The position numbers and the translations under genes were made by a program. From the NCBI GenBank assembly GCA_965153355.1, contig OZ231128.1, positions 43,772,001-43,836,000 of the forward strand: a stretch of DNA of 64,000 nucleotides, in the 5' to 3' direction. The stretch is from Flaccisagitta enflata (Eukaryota > Chaetognatha > Sagittoidea > Aphragmophora). Of this stretch, positions 1 to 10,986 are shown piece by piece; the stretch's first letter is position 1; every line of letters starts with the position of its first letter. The notes beneath the pieces are model-generated. The model made no database searches and was not told the origin of the DNA. It worked only from the letters and a program-made list of their open reading frames with translations.

Positions 1-62
1 AACAACAACAACAACAACAACAGACTTAATGCCAACCTGGGGGGCAGGGGCATTAGCCGGAA
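1..62. repeat. (AAC)n end plus GGGGCATTAGCCGG motif (family C edge)
   Basis: A truncated (AAC)n run (1-22) is followed by a block reading ATGCCAACCTGGGG then GGGGCATTAGCCGGA. The reverse complement of this block occurs at about 4933-4972, again next to an (AAC)n tract. It appears to be one edge of a repeat unit whose other part is the 55-bp minisatellite that follows. Confidence 0.6.
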
Positions 63-194
63 TGAGCCTACCCTTTGCCCCTGACCTTTAATATTACCAT
101 ATCATTATTTTTAGTACTATGGTTGACTATCGCTTCCATTTCTCTTTCCCTTCTCGGTCTTGGTAGTTAATTAACTTCATTCTCCTATGTATTT

Positions 195-905
195 ATGGAG
201 GAATTGGAATGCCCCTGCCCTTTGACTCTGTCTCCTGCCTGTTCCGATCCTGCCTATGCCGACTCTGTCCAGTACAATCTCTGTCTCCTTCCGTTACCGA
301 TTCTGCCGTTGCCGACTCTGTCTATTCCCTTACATCTGTCACCTGCCTGTGCCGATCCTGCTGATTACAACTTTTTTTTCTTTCCTTCTCTCTGTCTCCT
401 GCCTCTGCCGATTCTGCCGATGCCGACTCTGTCTAATCCCATGTTTCTGTCTCCTGCCTCTGCCGATTTTGCCGATGCCGACTGTGTCTATTCTCTTATC
501 TCTGTCTCCAGCCTCTGCCGATTCTGCCGATGCTGACTATGTATATTCTTTTATCTCTGTCTCCAGCCTCTGCCGATTCTGCCGATGCCGACTGTGTCTT
601 ATTCATTATCTCTGTCTCCTACCTGCCGATTCTGTCAATGCTGACTGTGTCTCTTCTCTCATCTCTGTCTCCAGCCTCTGCCGATTCTGCCGATGCCAAC
701 TGTGTCTATTTCATTATCTCTGTCTCCTTCCTCTGCCGATTTTGCCGATGCCGACTGTGTCTATTCTCTTATCTCTGTCTCCTGCCTCTGCCGATTCTGT
801 TAATGCCGACTCCGTCCATGTTATCCTCTCTATCTCTTGCTTCTGCCGATGCTGCCGATGCCGACTCTGTCCATTCCTTAACCTCTGAGGCTCTGCCGAC
901 TCTGC
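195..905 (+). repeat. 55-bp minisatellite, about 12 units
   Basis: The motif GCCTCTGCCGATTCTGCCGA recurs at 401, 456, 511, 566, 674, 729 and 784, an exact or near-exact 55-bp period, with more diverged units at both ends. 55 is not a multiple of three, so the open frames across it (a P/S/C/L-rich pattern) are by-products of the repeat and not a protein. The same unit in reverse complement makes up 4315-4700. Confidence 0.9.
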
Positions 906-1084
906 CGACTTGCCGACTCTTCTTCCAATAAAAAATAAAGTAAATTACAAACATGTATTTGTTTTTTAAAAAAGGCAAAATATTCAAAAGATTTCCCCCT
1001 AAAAAAGTTCTTGAAACAAAAAGGACCCTTGGTGAATGAATAAATGTCTGTGATGACCATATGGTTGAAGAAGTTAATCATATT

Positions 1085-1398
1085 GAGTTGGAATGAAACT
1101 TGGTAGGGAGAAAGAATGAGACATGAGGAAGCCGTGTACCTAATTTCAACTGTCTCAGTTTACTCATTTGTCCGTTCGGGCGTTATGAAAAGGACCATTT
1201 TCCTTTTTTCACTCACATGCATGCGATCTAAAGTGCCCATCATGTCCGTCCGTCGGGTTGAAATGATTATTCTCATTGGATTGGAATGAAACTTGGCATA
1301 ACATAACAAAAGAGTGTGACACAAGGAAGCTGTAATTGAACTGTATTTCAACTCTCTCTTTTCCTTTTTGTCTGGACCATCTTTATGAAATGAAAGAA
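1085..1398. repeat. ~195-bp tandem repeat, left block
   Basis: Two diverged units can be aligned through GGAATGAAACTTGG (1090 and 1283), ACA(T/C)GAGGAAGC, TTTCAACT and ATGTCCGTCCGTC. Matching units continue at about 2060-2475, beyond an inserted stretch. No coding potential is visible. Confidence 0.6.
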
Positions 1399-1440
1399 TA
1401 CAGTTGAACCCCGCAATAATGGGTATCAAGGGACAAATTC
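1399..1440 (+). mobile_element. Fragment of a Tigger/pogo-like terminal repeat
   Basis: TACAGTTGAACCCCGCAATA at 1399-1418 resembles the CAGT(N)GAACCCCGC terminal inverted repeats of pogo/Tigger-type DNA elements and begins next to TA. The matching other end is not found nearby; the sequence runs directly into family D. Confidence 0.5.
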
Positions 1441-1939
1441 GTGAGGGCGTTTTTGAGCATTTTAGCTCATTTAGCTCACTTAGCTCAATCTATTTTTTCT
1501 GATTTCAAATACGATAAATGAATAAACGTTTTCATGCTTGTTTAAGCCAGCAAATAAAAAAAAAACAGTGAGCAGAGCTGCTCACCTGTGAGGTGTTTTT
1601 AAGTATTCTAGCTCATTTAGCTCATTTAGCTTGCCCTTTTTCTCTGATTTAAAATAGGATAAATAAATGAATGTTTTGATTTAAGCATGCAAATACAAGA
1701 AAGCATATCAGTGAGGAAAGCTGGTTGTCTGGTTGAATCATTTTGAATACTTTAGCTCATCTAGCTCATTTGGCCCAGTTCTACTTTTCTCTGATTTTCA
1801 GTGCAATAAATACATACAATTGCTTTTGATTTGATCTAACAAAAAAATAAAAAATTCGGTGACTGAAGACAAAAGCATGGTGAAAAGTGACCAATGCTTA
1901 CGACTTTTTTCCTCACGGCGACAGCCGCCATTACTGGTA
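1440..1939 (+). repeat. Family D copy 1 (TAGCTCA repeat), 5' truncated
   Basis: Repeated TTTAGCTCATTTAGCTCA blocks alternate with GAGCA-AGC-TGCTC segments. The copy ends with the 3' module GACAAAAGC.TGGTGAAAAG... to GCCGCCATTACTGGTA. The same end closes copies at 24069 and 61456. Compared with those, the 5' hairpin part is missing here. Confidence 0.75.
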
Positions 1940-2059
1940 TGTGGATTTCCATTATTGCAATTATGGTATTAAAAGGAAATGACATGAAGGAACCACAAAT
2001 TCATATCTGTTATAGTTAGATTTCTGATACTCTTGGATCCAGTATAGTGGGGTGTAATT

Positions 2060-2475
2060 GAATTTTTTAAAGTCACGTCCATGCGACCTAAAATGACTGT
2101 CATGTCCGTTTGTAGAGTGAAAGAAGCTGTGTACTAAATTTCCCCCTTTCCCTGTTTGTCTTACCATTCTTATGAAAATGACCATTTGCCTTTTTACAGT
2201 CGCGTACATGTCTGTCATGTCCATCCATCTAATTGAAGGAGTCACTCATGTTAGGTCAGAACGAAACATAGTAAAGTGAGAGAATTTGACATGAGGAAGC
2301 TGTGTGTCGAATTTCAACTCGCTATTTCTCCCTGTTTGTCTGTGACACCATCTAAATGAAAATAACCATTTGCTTTTTTTCCATTTGCGTAAATGCGACC
2401 GAAAATGTCCGTTATGTCCGTCCGTCTGGTTGAAGGGTTTACTAATGTTTGATTGGAATGAAGCTTAACAATCGG
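2060..2475. repeat. ~195-bp tandem repeat, right block
   Basis: Continues the units of 1085-1398: GACATGAGGAAGCTGTGTG, CCCTGTTTGTCT, ATGAAAATGACCATTTGCCT and ATGTCCGTCCGTCTGGTTGA recur with a spacing near 195 bp. 1940-2060 and 2476-2829 are AT-rich spacer with nothing I can identify. Confidence 0.6.
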
Positions 2476-2829
2476 TCCCAATTCTGTATTCATCCATATG
2501 ATCGTATCTCAACATAAACCTTTTTTTTTCCTTCTGGGCATATTTCAATATATCGAAATATGGCATACAAAAGTTTTATTTTCGCATTTGTGTTTTTGTA
2601 AAATCAGAAAGAATTCCATGAAGCCGTTTGTCTTATTGATGGTCTTCAATGATTTTGCCACCTAACTTTTAGAATAAATTGATTTATGAATGCTGCACCG
2701 TTCAATCATATCATTAGATTTTGTTCATCATTCTTAATCTTTAATCTCTCTGTTGGGTAGAAAAACAAGGCCAAGTTATGGCCAATAACTGCGCCTCGCT
2801 TGATTAAGAATTTGTGAAGGAACGTTTTG

Positions 2830-2938
2830 AATGAATGAATGAATGAATGAATGAATGAATGAATGAATGAATGAATGAATGAATGGATGAATGAATGAAT
2901 GAATGAATGAATGAATGAATGAATGAATGAATGAATTA
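2830..2938. repeat. (ATGA)n microsatellite
   Basis: About 27 ATGA units with one GGAT variant. Confidence 0.98.
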
Positions 2939-3024
2939 TCGAATGAATAAATGAAAACAGAATGAAAATGAGTTTGGTAAGGCATGAGAGGTGATATGAA
3001 TGAAAAGGACGATAAAATTGACCG

Positions 3025-3125
3025 TTTCGAGCGTTTTAAACGTTTGCGTTACAGACAGACCAACCGACCGACCAACCGACAGACAGACATGACCTCTTAT
3101 AGAAGTGCGAGGACGCACTTAGTCA
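3025..3125 (-). repeat. Family A fragment, GCGAGGACGC subtype
   Basis: A CCGACCGACCAACCGACAGA core is followed by CCTCTTATAGAAGTGCGAGG and a terminal hairpin AAGTGCGAGGACGCACTT. The same subtype, with GATGCGAGGACGCATC, is at 42577 and 42695. Confidence 0.7.
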
Positions 3126-3142
3126 GTAATAAAAAAAGCTAA

Positions 3143-3237
3143 CCAAGCATTTGGGCAGGAGCTCTAATGCAAATAACACTCATGAGCGCCAAAAAAGCAA
3201 AGTGTGATGGACGGACCGACAGACAGACTGACCGCGT
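3143..3237 (-). repeat. Family A fragment
   Basis: GCATTTGGGCAGGAGCTCTA, AAAAAAGCAAAGTGTGATGG and ACGGACCGACAGACAGACTG are the family A 3' and core modules in reverse orientation. The usual AGTCGCG palindrome end is not recognisable here. Confidence 0.6.
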
Positions 3238-3249
3238 GAAACTTAACTC

Positions 3250-3475
3250 AAGAAGACGACTAGATCTCCTACTCGTCCTCACGACCGCGATGCTCGGCTT
3301 GCCGAGATCCATGCTTCTCGTCCCCCTTGGTGCCAATGACTCTCGTCGCTCGGCTGGTCCGAGATCCTTGGGACCGATCTGCATGGTGCCAATATCGCGC
3401 TCTAACTTTTCGTTGTGTGATTACGTCTATACGCTGTAATTTTTGACCTTGCCGCTTACGCGGACGCTGGGGCAA
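3250..3475. other. GC-richer unassigned segment
   Basis: A less repetitive, GC-richer stretch than its surroundings, open in three frames over part of its length. GGTGCCAAT and (C)CGAGATCC each occur twice. I see no recognisable protein motif and no strong splice-site pair, so no exon is called. Confidence 0.3.
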
Positions 3476-3554
3476 CAACAACAACAACAACCGCGTGAAA
3501 CTAGATTTTTATGTTCAGACAAAAAAATATCATTTTCTTATTTCCCAACAAGGA

Positions 3555-3720
3555 ACTACTGCTACCCCAGTCGTGTAGGGGTGGGCAAGGGCCGTGGTTG
3601 AGGCCATGAGATCACCAGAACATTTGGGAAGGAGCAGAGAGACCAAAGACCGCAGAAATAAGGAAAAAAGTAATAAGGGGACCAGCCGTCTGATCTACGA
3701 ACTGAATGACGGACTGACAA
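3555..3720 (-). repeat. Family A fragment
   Basis: CTACCCCAGTCGTGTAGGGG, GTGGGCAAGGGCC, GAACATTTGGGAAGGAGCAG and a degenerate CTGAATGACGGACTGAC tail follow the order of full-length family A copies in reverse orientation. Confidence 0.6.
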
Positions 3721-3729
3721 AGCATGCGA

Positions 3730-3915
<186 letters not shown>

Positions 3916-4314
3916 TTTCGCGAGCCTTGATCGCTTCATCTGCCCAACGCAAGAAATTGCATTTAATTTCAATGTCCTCTAACTGTCGGCTTGTCCATTT
4001 GTCTGTCAATGTCTGTGTCGAAGCTTGTGTAGTGTCTATCTGTCTATCAATAAACACTTTGTATTTTTCCTCACTTTCATTCAATTCATAAAAAAAAACT
4101 TTGACAACAAAAGTCAAATTGACAGCACCGAAGTTTTTTTAAGAACCCATATTGCGGGATTTGAATTAGTTAAAATATTTTCTCACTTATGACTTCTACC
4201 AGAGAGACGCAGCTGAATTAGATTTCGAGGAAAATAGAAATGAAATAGTATTCTTTTCTCTTCAATTGAAAAGAAAATTGGAAAAAAATATTCTGAAAAA
4301 TAAGTTGACGAGTC

Positions 4315-4700
4315 AGCAATCAGCAGGGTCGGCAGAGTCGGCAGAGTCGGCAGTTAGCAGTGTCAGCAGTCGGCAGAGTCGGCAGTCGGCAGAGTCGGCA
4401 ATTGGCAGGGTCGGTAGTCATCTCAGTCAGATGAGTCAGCAGAATCGGCAGAATCGGCAGAATCGGCAGCAACATGAGCCGGAGAGAATGAAATGGACAG
4501 AGTCGGCATCGGCAGAATCGGCAGTAGCAGGAGACAGGGAAAAGGAAATAAACAGAGTCGGCAGCGGCAGAATCATCATTAAGAGGAGACACATTGGGTG
4601 ATGAACTGAGTCGGCAGCGGCAGAATCGGCAGTGAGAGGAGACAGATAATGTGATGGACAGAGTCGGCAGTGGCAGAATCGGCAGTGACAAGAGACATTA
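4315..4700 (-). repeat. 55-bp minisatellite, inverted copy
   Basis: GTCGGCAGCGGCAGAATCGG units with GAGGAGACAG spacers are the reverse complement of the 195-905 array. Units near 4628 and 4681 are about 53 bp apart. The left third is a degenerate GTCGGCA run. Confidence 0.85.
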
Positions 4701-4924
4701 ATCATCGGAGAAAATGTTGGCATGGCAAGGGGGGGGGGGGAGAGTAAGGGGGATACTATACCAACCTGGGGTGTTGATGTCAAAATTGTCACTGGTATGA
4801 ATGCAGGCTTGCATCAAGAATTTCACCAACTTAAATTAAAAAGTACTAAAAAATATTAGCGTTAGCATTGGCATTGGAATCAGCATGAGCCCCACAATTT
4901 CTCAGGTAAAATTTGTTATGCAGC

Positions 4925-4978
4925 TTCATAGCTAGTCACTCCGGCTAATGCCCCAGCCCCCAGGTTGGCATAGTATGC

Positions 4979-5048
<70 letters not shown>

Positions 5049-5070
5049 GCAACAACAACAACAACAAGAA
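4925..5070. repeat. Inverted GGGGCATTAGCC motif and (AAC)n tract
   Basis: CCGGCTAATGCCCCAGCCCC and AGGTTGGCAT mirror positions 30-62. They are followed by (AAC)n from 4978. The poly-glutamine frame across the tract is a repeat artefact. Confidence 0.8.
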
Positions 5071-5309
5071 AAACAAAAACGCAACGACCACAACCAAGCG
5101 CAATCACATCAGCAGCAACAACAAGAATCTTGCCTAAGGAAAAAAAAATCAAAGCACATTGTAGAAATTCAATGAGGAAAAAGTTGTGAGGATATTGAAT
5201 GGAGAGAGGTTCAAAGTTCTTTACAGAATGATATGAAAGAGGAAGAAACAAGGCCACGTGTATAGACCAAACGGTGCACCAGGTCATGTAATTGTTTGTT
5301 TCATTTGGA

Positions 5310-5344
5310 AAAAAGTCGAAGTTTCAAAGATTCTTCGACTTTTT
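5310..5344. repeat. Hairpin related to the family D 5' end
   Basis: A perfect 12-bp stem, AAAAAGTCGAAG (5310-5321) against CTTCGACTTTTT (5333-5344), encloses an 11-nt loop. The same stem opens family D at 60624-60652 and, with one wobble, at 23083-23111. The rest of family D is not present here; 5345-5690 is AT-rich spacer. Confidence 0.7.
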
Positions 5345-5693
5345 GGATCCTGCAGAGAAAAAATATTTTTTAGTAGATTTTTAAGCTGTTTTGAAAAGTT
5401 AGTATATTTTTGAGTGAAATGAGAGTACGTATGTAAATATTAATAAAAAAAGAATTGATTTATTACTTTCAAACAGTGACAAACAGAGGGCTCTACATTG
5501 ATTAATTTTCACGTTAAAAATCTTTTTTTTTTTTTGCAATTCACATAATTTTGAAAGAAATTATGATATTAAGTTAGTTGAAGTCATATTGACAGGTTTT
5601 TTTTTAAAGCATGCCCGGGAGCCCAAGGCTCGCAATTTCGCCGTTGCGGGCCCGGCTGGCCTACCCTTATCTGTTTTGCACTCAATTCTTTTT

Positions 5694-5868
<175 letters not shown>

Positions 5869-5879
5869 CTCGACATTTA

Positions 5880-6900
5880 CAGTATGATTTTTTTGAACTG
5901 ACACGAATGAAAATCTCATATCTCTCAAACGAAAAAAGATATCAAGATTCTGAAAAAAAACCTTTTATAGCATTTGCTTTGCAGATTTTACATCTTGGAA
6001 GAAAAAATACATCACTCCTAAAAAATAGGCCCTCAAGTTATGTGAATCAATTTCTTCATTTTTCAGATAGGCCAAATTTTGAAACTATCATTTTGAAAGA
6101 ATAATCTTAGATCTATGCTCTTCCTCCTTGGATCAAGCCAAACTTTCAGGAGTGGACTTTAATGAAAAGAAATTGATTATAGATTTATATTCTGATAATT
6201 GTTTGTGCCTGAGTTACCAATTTTTATCAAAAGATAAAAAAACACGCAGAAAATGCAAAAAAACACTCATTTTTAGCTCAAAATATCTGTGTTAATGGAA
6301 CAATGAGTGTGTTTGAATAATATTGAAGGCAAATATCATTTAATTCTAGGCAAAGGAGCTTCATGGATCAAGACTAGGATCAAAAATATCGATTTGTGGT
6401 GATTTAAAAAGAATTAGGCATATAGAAGTTGGATATTTTTTCAAAAACACTGATTTAGTTTGAAATCATATGAGGGCCACACCATTAACAGAAAAATCCT
6501 ATGAAAAGAACAGGAAAAATCTGCAAACCAAGATCTATTTGGCGTTTTTTTTGATATGTGATATGTTGTTCCTAAGCGGAGTAATAAGATCTTCTTTCGT
6601 GTCACTTCAGAAAAATCATACTGTACAACTTTTTTCCTATGGCGAGAGCAGCCTTTATTGGGCAGACGTATCCCAAGCTCTATCACTTCTATCCCAAGCC
6701 TAAGCATCATTTAAATAACCCACGCTCTATGATTCCTTTTCATGCAAAGTATTTGCATCTATGCACCAATTTCAATTGAAAAAGCAGTCTTGGATTCAAC
6801 TTCCGTACTGTAAATGAAAACCAGCATGACAACTAACATATTCATATACAAACCTAGCACCTACCTATCTATCTACAGATGCAACTCAATCTAAAAAATG
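5880..6900. other. AT-rich spacer, nothing identified
   Basis: About 1 kb with no open frame of note, no recognisable transposon end and no tandem repeat. Short A/T homopolymers are common. Confidence 0.5.
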
Positions 6901-6904
6901 TTCG

Positions 6905-7016
6905 TTTTTTATTGCGGTCTTTGGCTTCACTGATCTTGCCCAAATGATGAAGTGACCTCAAATACGGCCCCTGCCCACCCGCATGCGACTGGAGTAGCCG
7001 TGTATCCGGCCTTGTT
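6905..7016 (+). repeat. Family A, 3' half
   Basis: Contains TTGCCCAAATGATGAAGTGACC, broken here as the usual CCCAAATG.T...GTGACC module, then GCCCCTGCCCACCCGCATGC, GACTGGAGTAGCCGTGTATC and CGGCCTTGTT. The 5' palindrome is absent. Confidence 0.85.
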
Positions 7017-7071
7017 ATCCAAGCTCTAGCATCATCGACTTATAAATAAAGCGCTTTGAGTTACTCATTGG

Positions 7072-7242
7072 TTTTTAGTTGCGGACAAGCAACTCTATAA
7101 GAGGCTTTGTCCGTCCATTGGTCCGTTGGTCCGTTGGTCCGTTGGTCCGTTGGTCCGTCCGTCGGTCACGCTTGAGTTGAAAAGTGGGAAAACGCCCCTG
7201 CCCACCCGTCCGCAACTGGTGGCCGTGTATCCAGCCTTGTTT
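7072..7242 (+). repeat. Family A, complete short copy
   Basis: Opens with TTTTTAGTTGCGGACAAGC and CTATAAGAGGCTTTGTCCGT, has a (TTGGTCCG)n core, then GCCCCTGCCCACCCGTCCGC and closes with CCGTGTATCCAGCCTTGTT. At 171 bp it is one of the most compact full copies and shows the module order clearly. Confidence 0.9.
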
Positions 7243-7589
7243 CTTTCATTGCTCACTTTGTTTTTTCCTCTCTTCTCCAGGTATTTCGTCGGCGTTCTTA
7301 TTGCGTTTTTGTCCCAAATAGGGGAACGACGTCTCAAGACTTCTAGTATGCAACAGTATCAGAACGACCAAAAAACCATTTATGCATACAACAATGTCCT
7401 TTAGTGGCAGTAATCTGGGGTTTCAAAACGCATGCATACTTTTTTTTTTGGGTGTATCAAAACTGCATAAAAAGGACTTTTGAGAACATGTCTAGAATAT
7501 CATTTTTTTCTCACCTCAAGCCAGCTAGCTTTTATCGTTTTGGAACTGGAAAAAAGTGGCAATGAAATTATGAAATATGAAATAGCCGT

Positions 7590-7795
7590 TTCTTAGCTTC
7601 AATTTTTTGCATTTTCAGAACTTCAATTTTTTGCAGTTTCAAAACTTAATTTTTTTGCAGTTTCAAAACTTCATTTTTTTGCAGTTTCAAAACTTCATTT
7701 TTTTGCAGTTTCAAAACTTCATTTTTTTGCAGTTTCAAAACTTCATTTTTTTGCAGTTTCAAAACTTCAATTTTTTGCAATTTCAAAACTGTAAA
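7590..7795. repeat. 24-bp tandem repeat
   Basis: GCAGTTTCAAAACTTCATTT units at exactly 24-bp spacing (for example 7681 and 7705), about eight copies. Because 24 is a multiple of three the array stays open as an FLQFQNFI octapeptide frame; this is a consequence of the period. Related GTTTCAAAAC motifs are scattered through 7400-9040. Confidence 0.9.
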
Positions 7796-8036
7796 AAGTA
7801 AGCTTTATGGCACAAACACACAAAGAGATTATCACAACTGCAATTTCATTTAAGTATGTGCATTTTTGCACTTTTAACTCAAGCATAATGGATGAACTGA
7901 TGAAGGACAGACAGACTAAGCCTCTCTCAGAGTTTTGAGGTTGGGATCTCGGTCTCTTGGGTGGGATTGGGGCCTTGAGGCTAAGATTTAGGCTTCAAGG
8001 CGGGGATCACTTTCACTACATCAACTACAACTATTG

Positions 8037-8165
8037 AGGAGCACAGCTTCTAAATAAAATGAGTTGCAGACCCGGGATTGGTAGCATTCTAAAGAGCAAA
8101 GACAATTCTTTTAAATGGAAGCAATCTGAGGTCTGCAACTTCATTCGTTTAGAAGCTGTGCTCCT
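8037..8165. mobile_element. Short inverted-repeat element (129 bp)
   Basis: Left arm 8037-8072 begins AGGAGCACAGCTTCTAAA; right arm 8130-8165 is its reverse complement with a few mismatches (36-bp arms). CATCAACT also appears outside each arm in inverted orientation, so the true ends may lie slightly farther out. No coding capacity: MITE-like. Confidence 0.7.
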
Positions 8166-8275
8166 TTAAAGTTGATGCATGTTTCACGCAGGAGAGGATT
8201 TATTTTTCTGAAATGGTAATGGAAAAAATGAGTTCTTTTGCAAAGATCTCTAATGGGTAAACATCTTGGAAACAA

Positions 8276-8451
8276 CAGCAGGACCACGCCTCATCGGTCC
8301 CATTTGGATTGAAGATTTTTCACCTTTATTTCAGGTTGACCTTTAAATTGAGGTGGAATAACATTGAATACTACCATTTGGGATCTCAAAATGTTGACCT
8401 TTATTGATGGGGAACCTTTAAAGGCGGGGCTGTTATTGCAGGGTCCCACTG
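8276..8451 (+). mobile_element. Tigger-like MITE, copy 1
   Basis: Begins CAGCAGGACCACGCCTCATC and ends TTATTGCAGGGTCCCACTG followed by TA. About 176 bp long and colinear with the copy at 61710-61885, which has cleaner ends. Internal landmarks are TTTTTCACCTTTATTTCAGG and GTTGACCTTTATTGATGGG. Confidence 0.75.
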
Positions 8452-9299
8452 TAACTATAAACAAAATCAACAGACAAAATCGGAGCTCATGAGCTGTACA
8501 AACCTTTTTTCAGAATTTGATTCTTATTTCTGGCAGCTGAGAAATGTCGTTTTGTAATCGGCGTGTTGGCGTGAAAACCCATAAAACCATATTTCAATTT
8601 TTAAACACATTTTTTTCTTAGTTTTAATACTTCAATTTTTTGCGTTTTCAAAACGGTAAAAAAGGTGATAAGATTACAAAGATGAATAGATTTTTCCCTT
8701 GCTGGTTGTTACTTTAGCGCTGTTTTCAAGCGTTTTGAAACGCAAAAATCTCATGGTTTTAAAACTTTAGAATTGCAAAGTTTTGATACATCAACTATGC
8801 CTCAATATTTGTTTCAAAAGTTGCGCATACTTGAGGTTTTGAAACGACAATATAAGATTGTTTTGAAACTGCATAAGAACGCCCGTTTCAAAACAGCTTT
8901 TTCCAGCATTTTTGTGACAAAAATTCATAATTTTTGTCATAATAATCCATTTTTTTGCATTTTTGAAACGATTGTTGGCGGTTTAATACGCTATAGAAGA
9001 ACGCCACGGAATATCTCCTCTACTTTGCGGTAATGAAACGACGCAGATTCTTCATCGATGAGTGCGCAAAGCGCAAAAGCTTAAAGCTAGAAGATCACTT
9101 AAAAATAAGTGACGTTAATTGTTGAGAAATAATGGACAATCCATTTGACTGATGACACATATGTAATGGGCAAACGGAGCTTACGAGACAAATACGCTAT
9201 ACACTGCATACAGCCTTTCATTAGCAGAATTTGAAACCAAGGTTTGACAAAAATCATGAATTTAAACTGGTTGAAATTGTCTTGATGTAACAATTTTAG

Positions 9300-9530
9300 G
9301 CTGGGATTTGGGCCTCATGGCTAGGATTTGGGCCTTGAGGCAAGGATCTGAGTCAGAGGGGAGGGTGACGAAGGAGGAGAAGGAGAAGAAGGAGGAGAAA
9401 ATCCCCCATATGTGTGAAAGCATATGTCATCGACCCCTTCGGGGCCGCTGCCCTGCTCCCCCCTCAATTTTAACCACAACCTACTTAAGAAGGGCACGGG
9501 TACCGCTGACCACCTAACGCTTTTGCGACT
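9300..9530 (+). repeat. Family B, right end with minisatellite
   Basis: GGCTGGGATTTGGGCCTCAT minisatellite units lead to CATATGTCATCGACCCCTTC, GGGGCCGCTGCCCTGCTCCC and then AGGGCACGGGTACCGCTGAC. GCCCTGCT and AG(A)AGGGC can pair. The same right end is at 56180-56262. Confidence 0.75.
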
Positions 9531-9639
9531 ATTTTCTCTGGCACTTGAGAGGATGGAACAAGATCGCTTATTGGACATATTAGTTTTATTCATATTCCAT
9601 GTTTGATTTTTCATTGCGTGTACATAAAAATGTAACCCG

Positions 9640-9745
9640 CTACTTGAGCTGATTCATCGGTCGGTCAGTCGGCCGTCAGTTGGTCGGTCGGTTGGTCGGT
9701 TGGTCGGTTGGTTGGTCGTTTGGTTGGTGAATCGGTCTTTATGTC
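9640..9745 (+). repeat. (GGTC/GGTT)n block, family A fragment
   Basis: CCCGCTACTTGAGCTG and CGGTCGGTCAGTCGG followed by GGTTGGTCGG units match the family A core. The terminal palindrome is not recognisable. Confidence 0.55.
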
Positions 9746-9762
9746 AGACACGTCCCTTTTTG

Positions 9763-10300
9763 GGCAGCGGCCCCAAAGGGCCGATGTCCTGTAGACCACA
9801 GGGGGGAATTTCCAGACGTCCGTCCTTCTGTCCATCCGTCCGTCCATCCGTCCTTCCATCCCCCCCCGTTGGCCGTCAAGGCCTAAAATTTGCTCTCCCA
9901 GCCCTCAATTTAGTCCTCCGGGCCTAGATTAGCCTTCCAGGCCTCAAATCATCCTTTCAGGCTTCAAATCAGCCCCCCCCCCCCGCCTCAAATATGACCT
10001 CCAGACCTCAAATCTGCTCTCCAGACCTTCAATTAGCCCTCCAAGCATCAAATCAGCCCTCCGTGGCTCAAATTTGCCCTCCATATCTCAAATCTGCTCC
10101 CCAAGCCTTAATTCTGCCCTCCAGCCTTCAAATAGGCCATCTTTGGTCTAAATCAGTCATTTAAGGCCTGAAATATGCCCCCTCAGGACGTTTTGAAATT
10201 CCCCCCTGTGTTCTACAAGACATCGGCCCTTTGGGGCCGCTGCCCTGCTCTCACTCTACTTCTTCACTGGATCACTCTCAGCAAGGCATCGGGTACCGCT
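9763..10300 (+). mobile_element. Family B element with ~53-bp inverted ends
   Basis: GGGCAGCGGCCCCAAAGGGC at 9763, running to GGGGGGAATTTCC at about 9815, is repeated in reverse complement at about 10188-10243 with a few mismatches. Between them are (CGTC/CATC)n and ~22-bp units of the form CCTCCAGGCCTCAAATC. The right end continues to GCATCGGGTACCGCTGACC. There is no coding region. It is one of the two clearest B copies for defining both ends. Confidence 0.75.
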
Positions 10301-10679
10301 GACCATGTGCGATCCTTGGATGACTAGTTCAGAATGTTTTGGTGTCCATCGGCAGGTATTTGTATCCATGCCATTGCCCAATAACCATTTGGGCATTAAT
10401 GATTACAGGATTCAATTTTATAAAGAGAATCAGGCACAGACACAGTTCTGCCAAGCGAATGACATGCACTAGGCATCAGTCTTGCCGATTTGTTTTTTTC
10501 CTCGCCATCGCTGACAAGAAAAGCATAAGCTTTAGATGCCTGGCTGCCGTTTAAAGCCATCTGTCTCGCAAATGAAAAAAAAAAGAAAAAAGAACGAAAT
10601 GAGAAGTCTTTATGGATGAAACGACTAAGTCACTCTCCGTCTTAGTTACTGCTTGCGAGCTTCTTTGTCCGTCTGTGTC

Positions 10680-10986
10680 TGTCTGACCTCTTGTTCTTGT
10701 TCTTATTTTCTTTCCTTTTTCATTTTGTTCTTCTTCCACTTATTCTTTTTCTTTTTCTTTTTCCTACTAATTTTTCTTCTTCTTCTTCTCTTGTTTTTTT
10801 TTCGTTTCTTCTTATTTTCTTTTTCTTATTCTCTTTTTCCTGTTTCTTTTCTTTTCTTTTGCTTCTTTTTTTCTTCCGTCTCTTCTCCTTCTTTTTTTTC
10901 TTTTCTTTTTCTTATTTTTTTTCTTTTTCTATTTTTTTTTCTTTTTCTATTTTTTTTCTTTTTCTATTTTTATTCTTTTTCTTTTT
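10680..10986. repeat. Pyrimidine-rich (TTC/TTTTC)n tract
   Basis: Irregular T/C-only sequence of about 300 bp directly abutting the family B left end at 10987. Confidence 0.95.

Noticed and set aside
195-905. CRISPR-like array
   Set aside because: The 55-bp units are contiguous minisatellite copies without unique spacers; the host is eukaryotic. The 24-bp array at 7590-7795 was rejected for the same reason.
4948-5175. Poly-glutamine protein
   Set aside because: (AAC)n read in one frame; no supporting exon structure or conserved domain.
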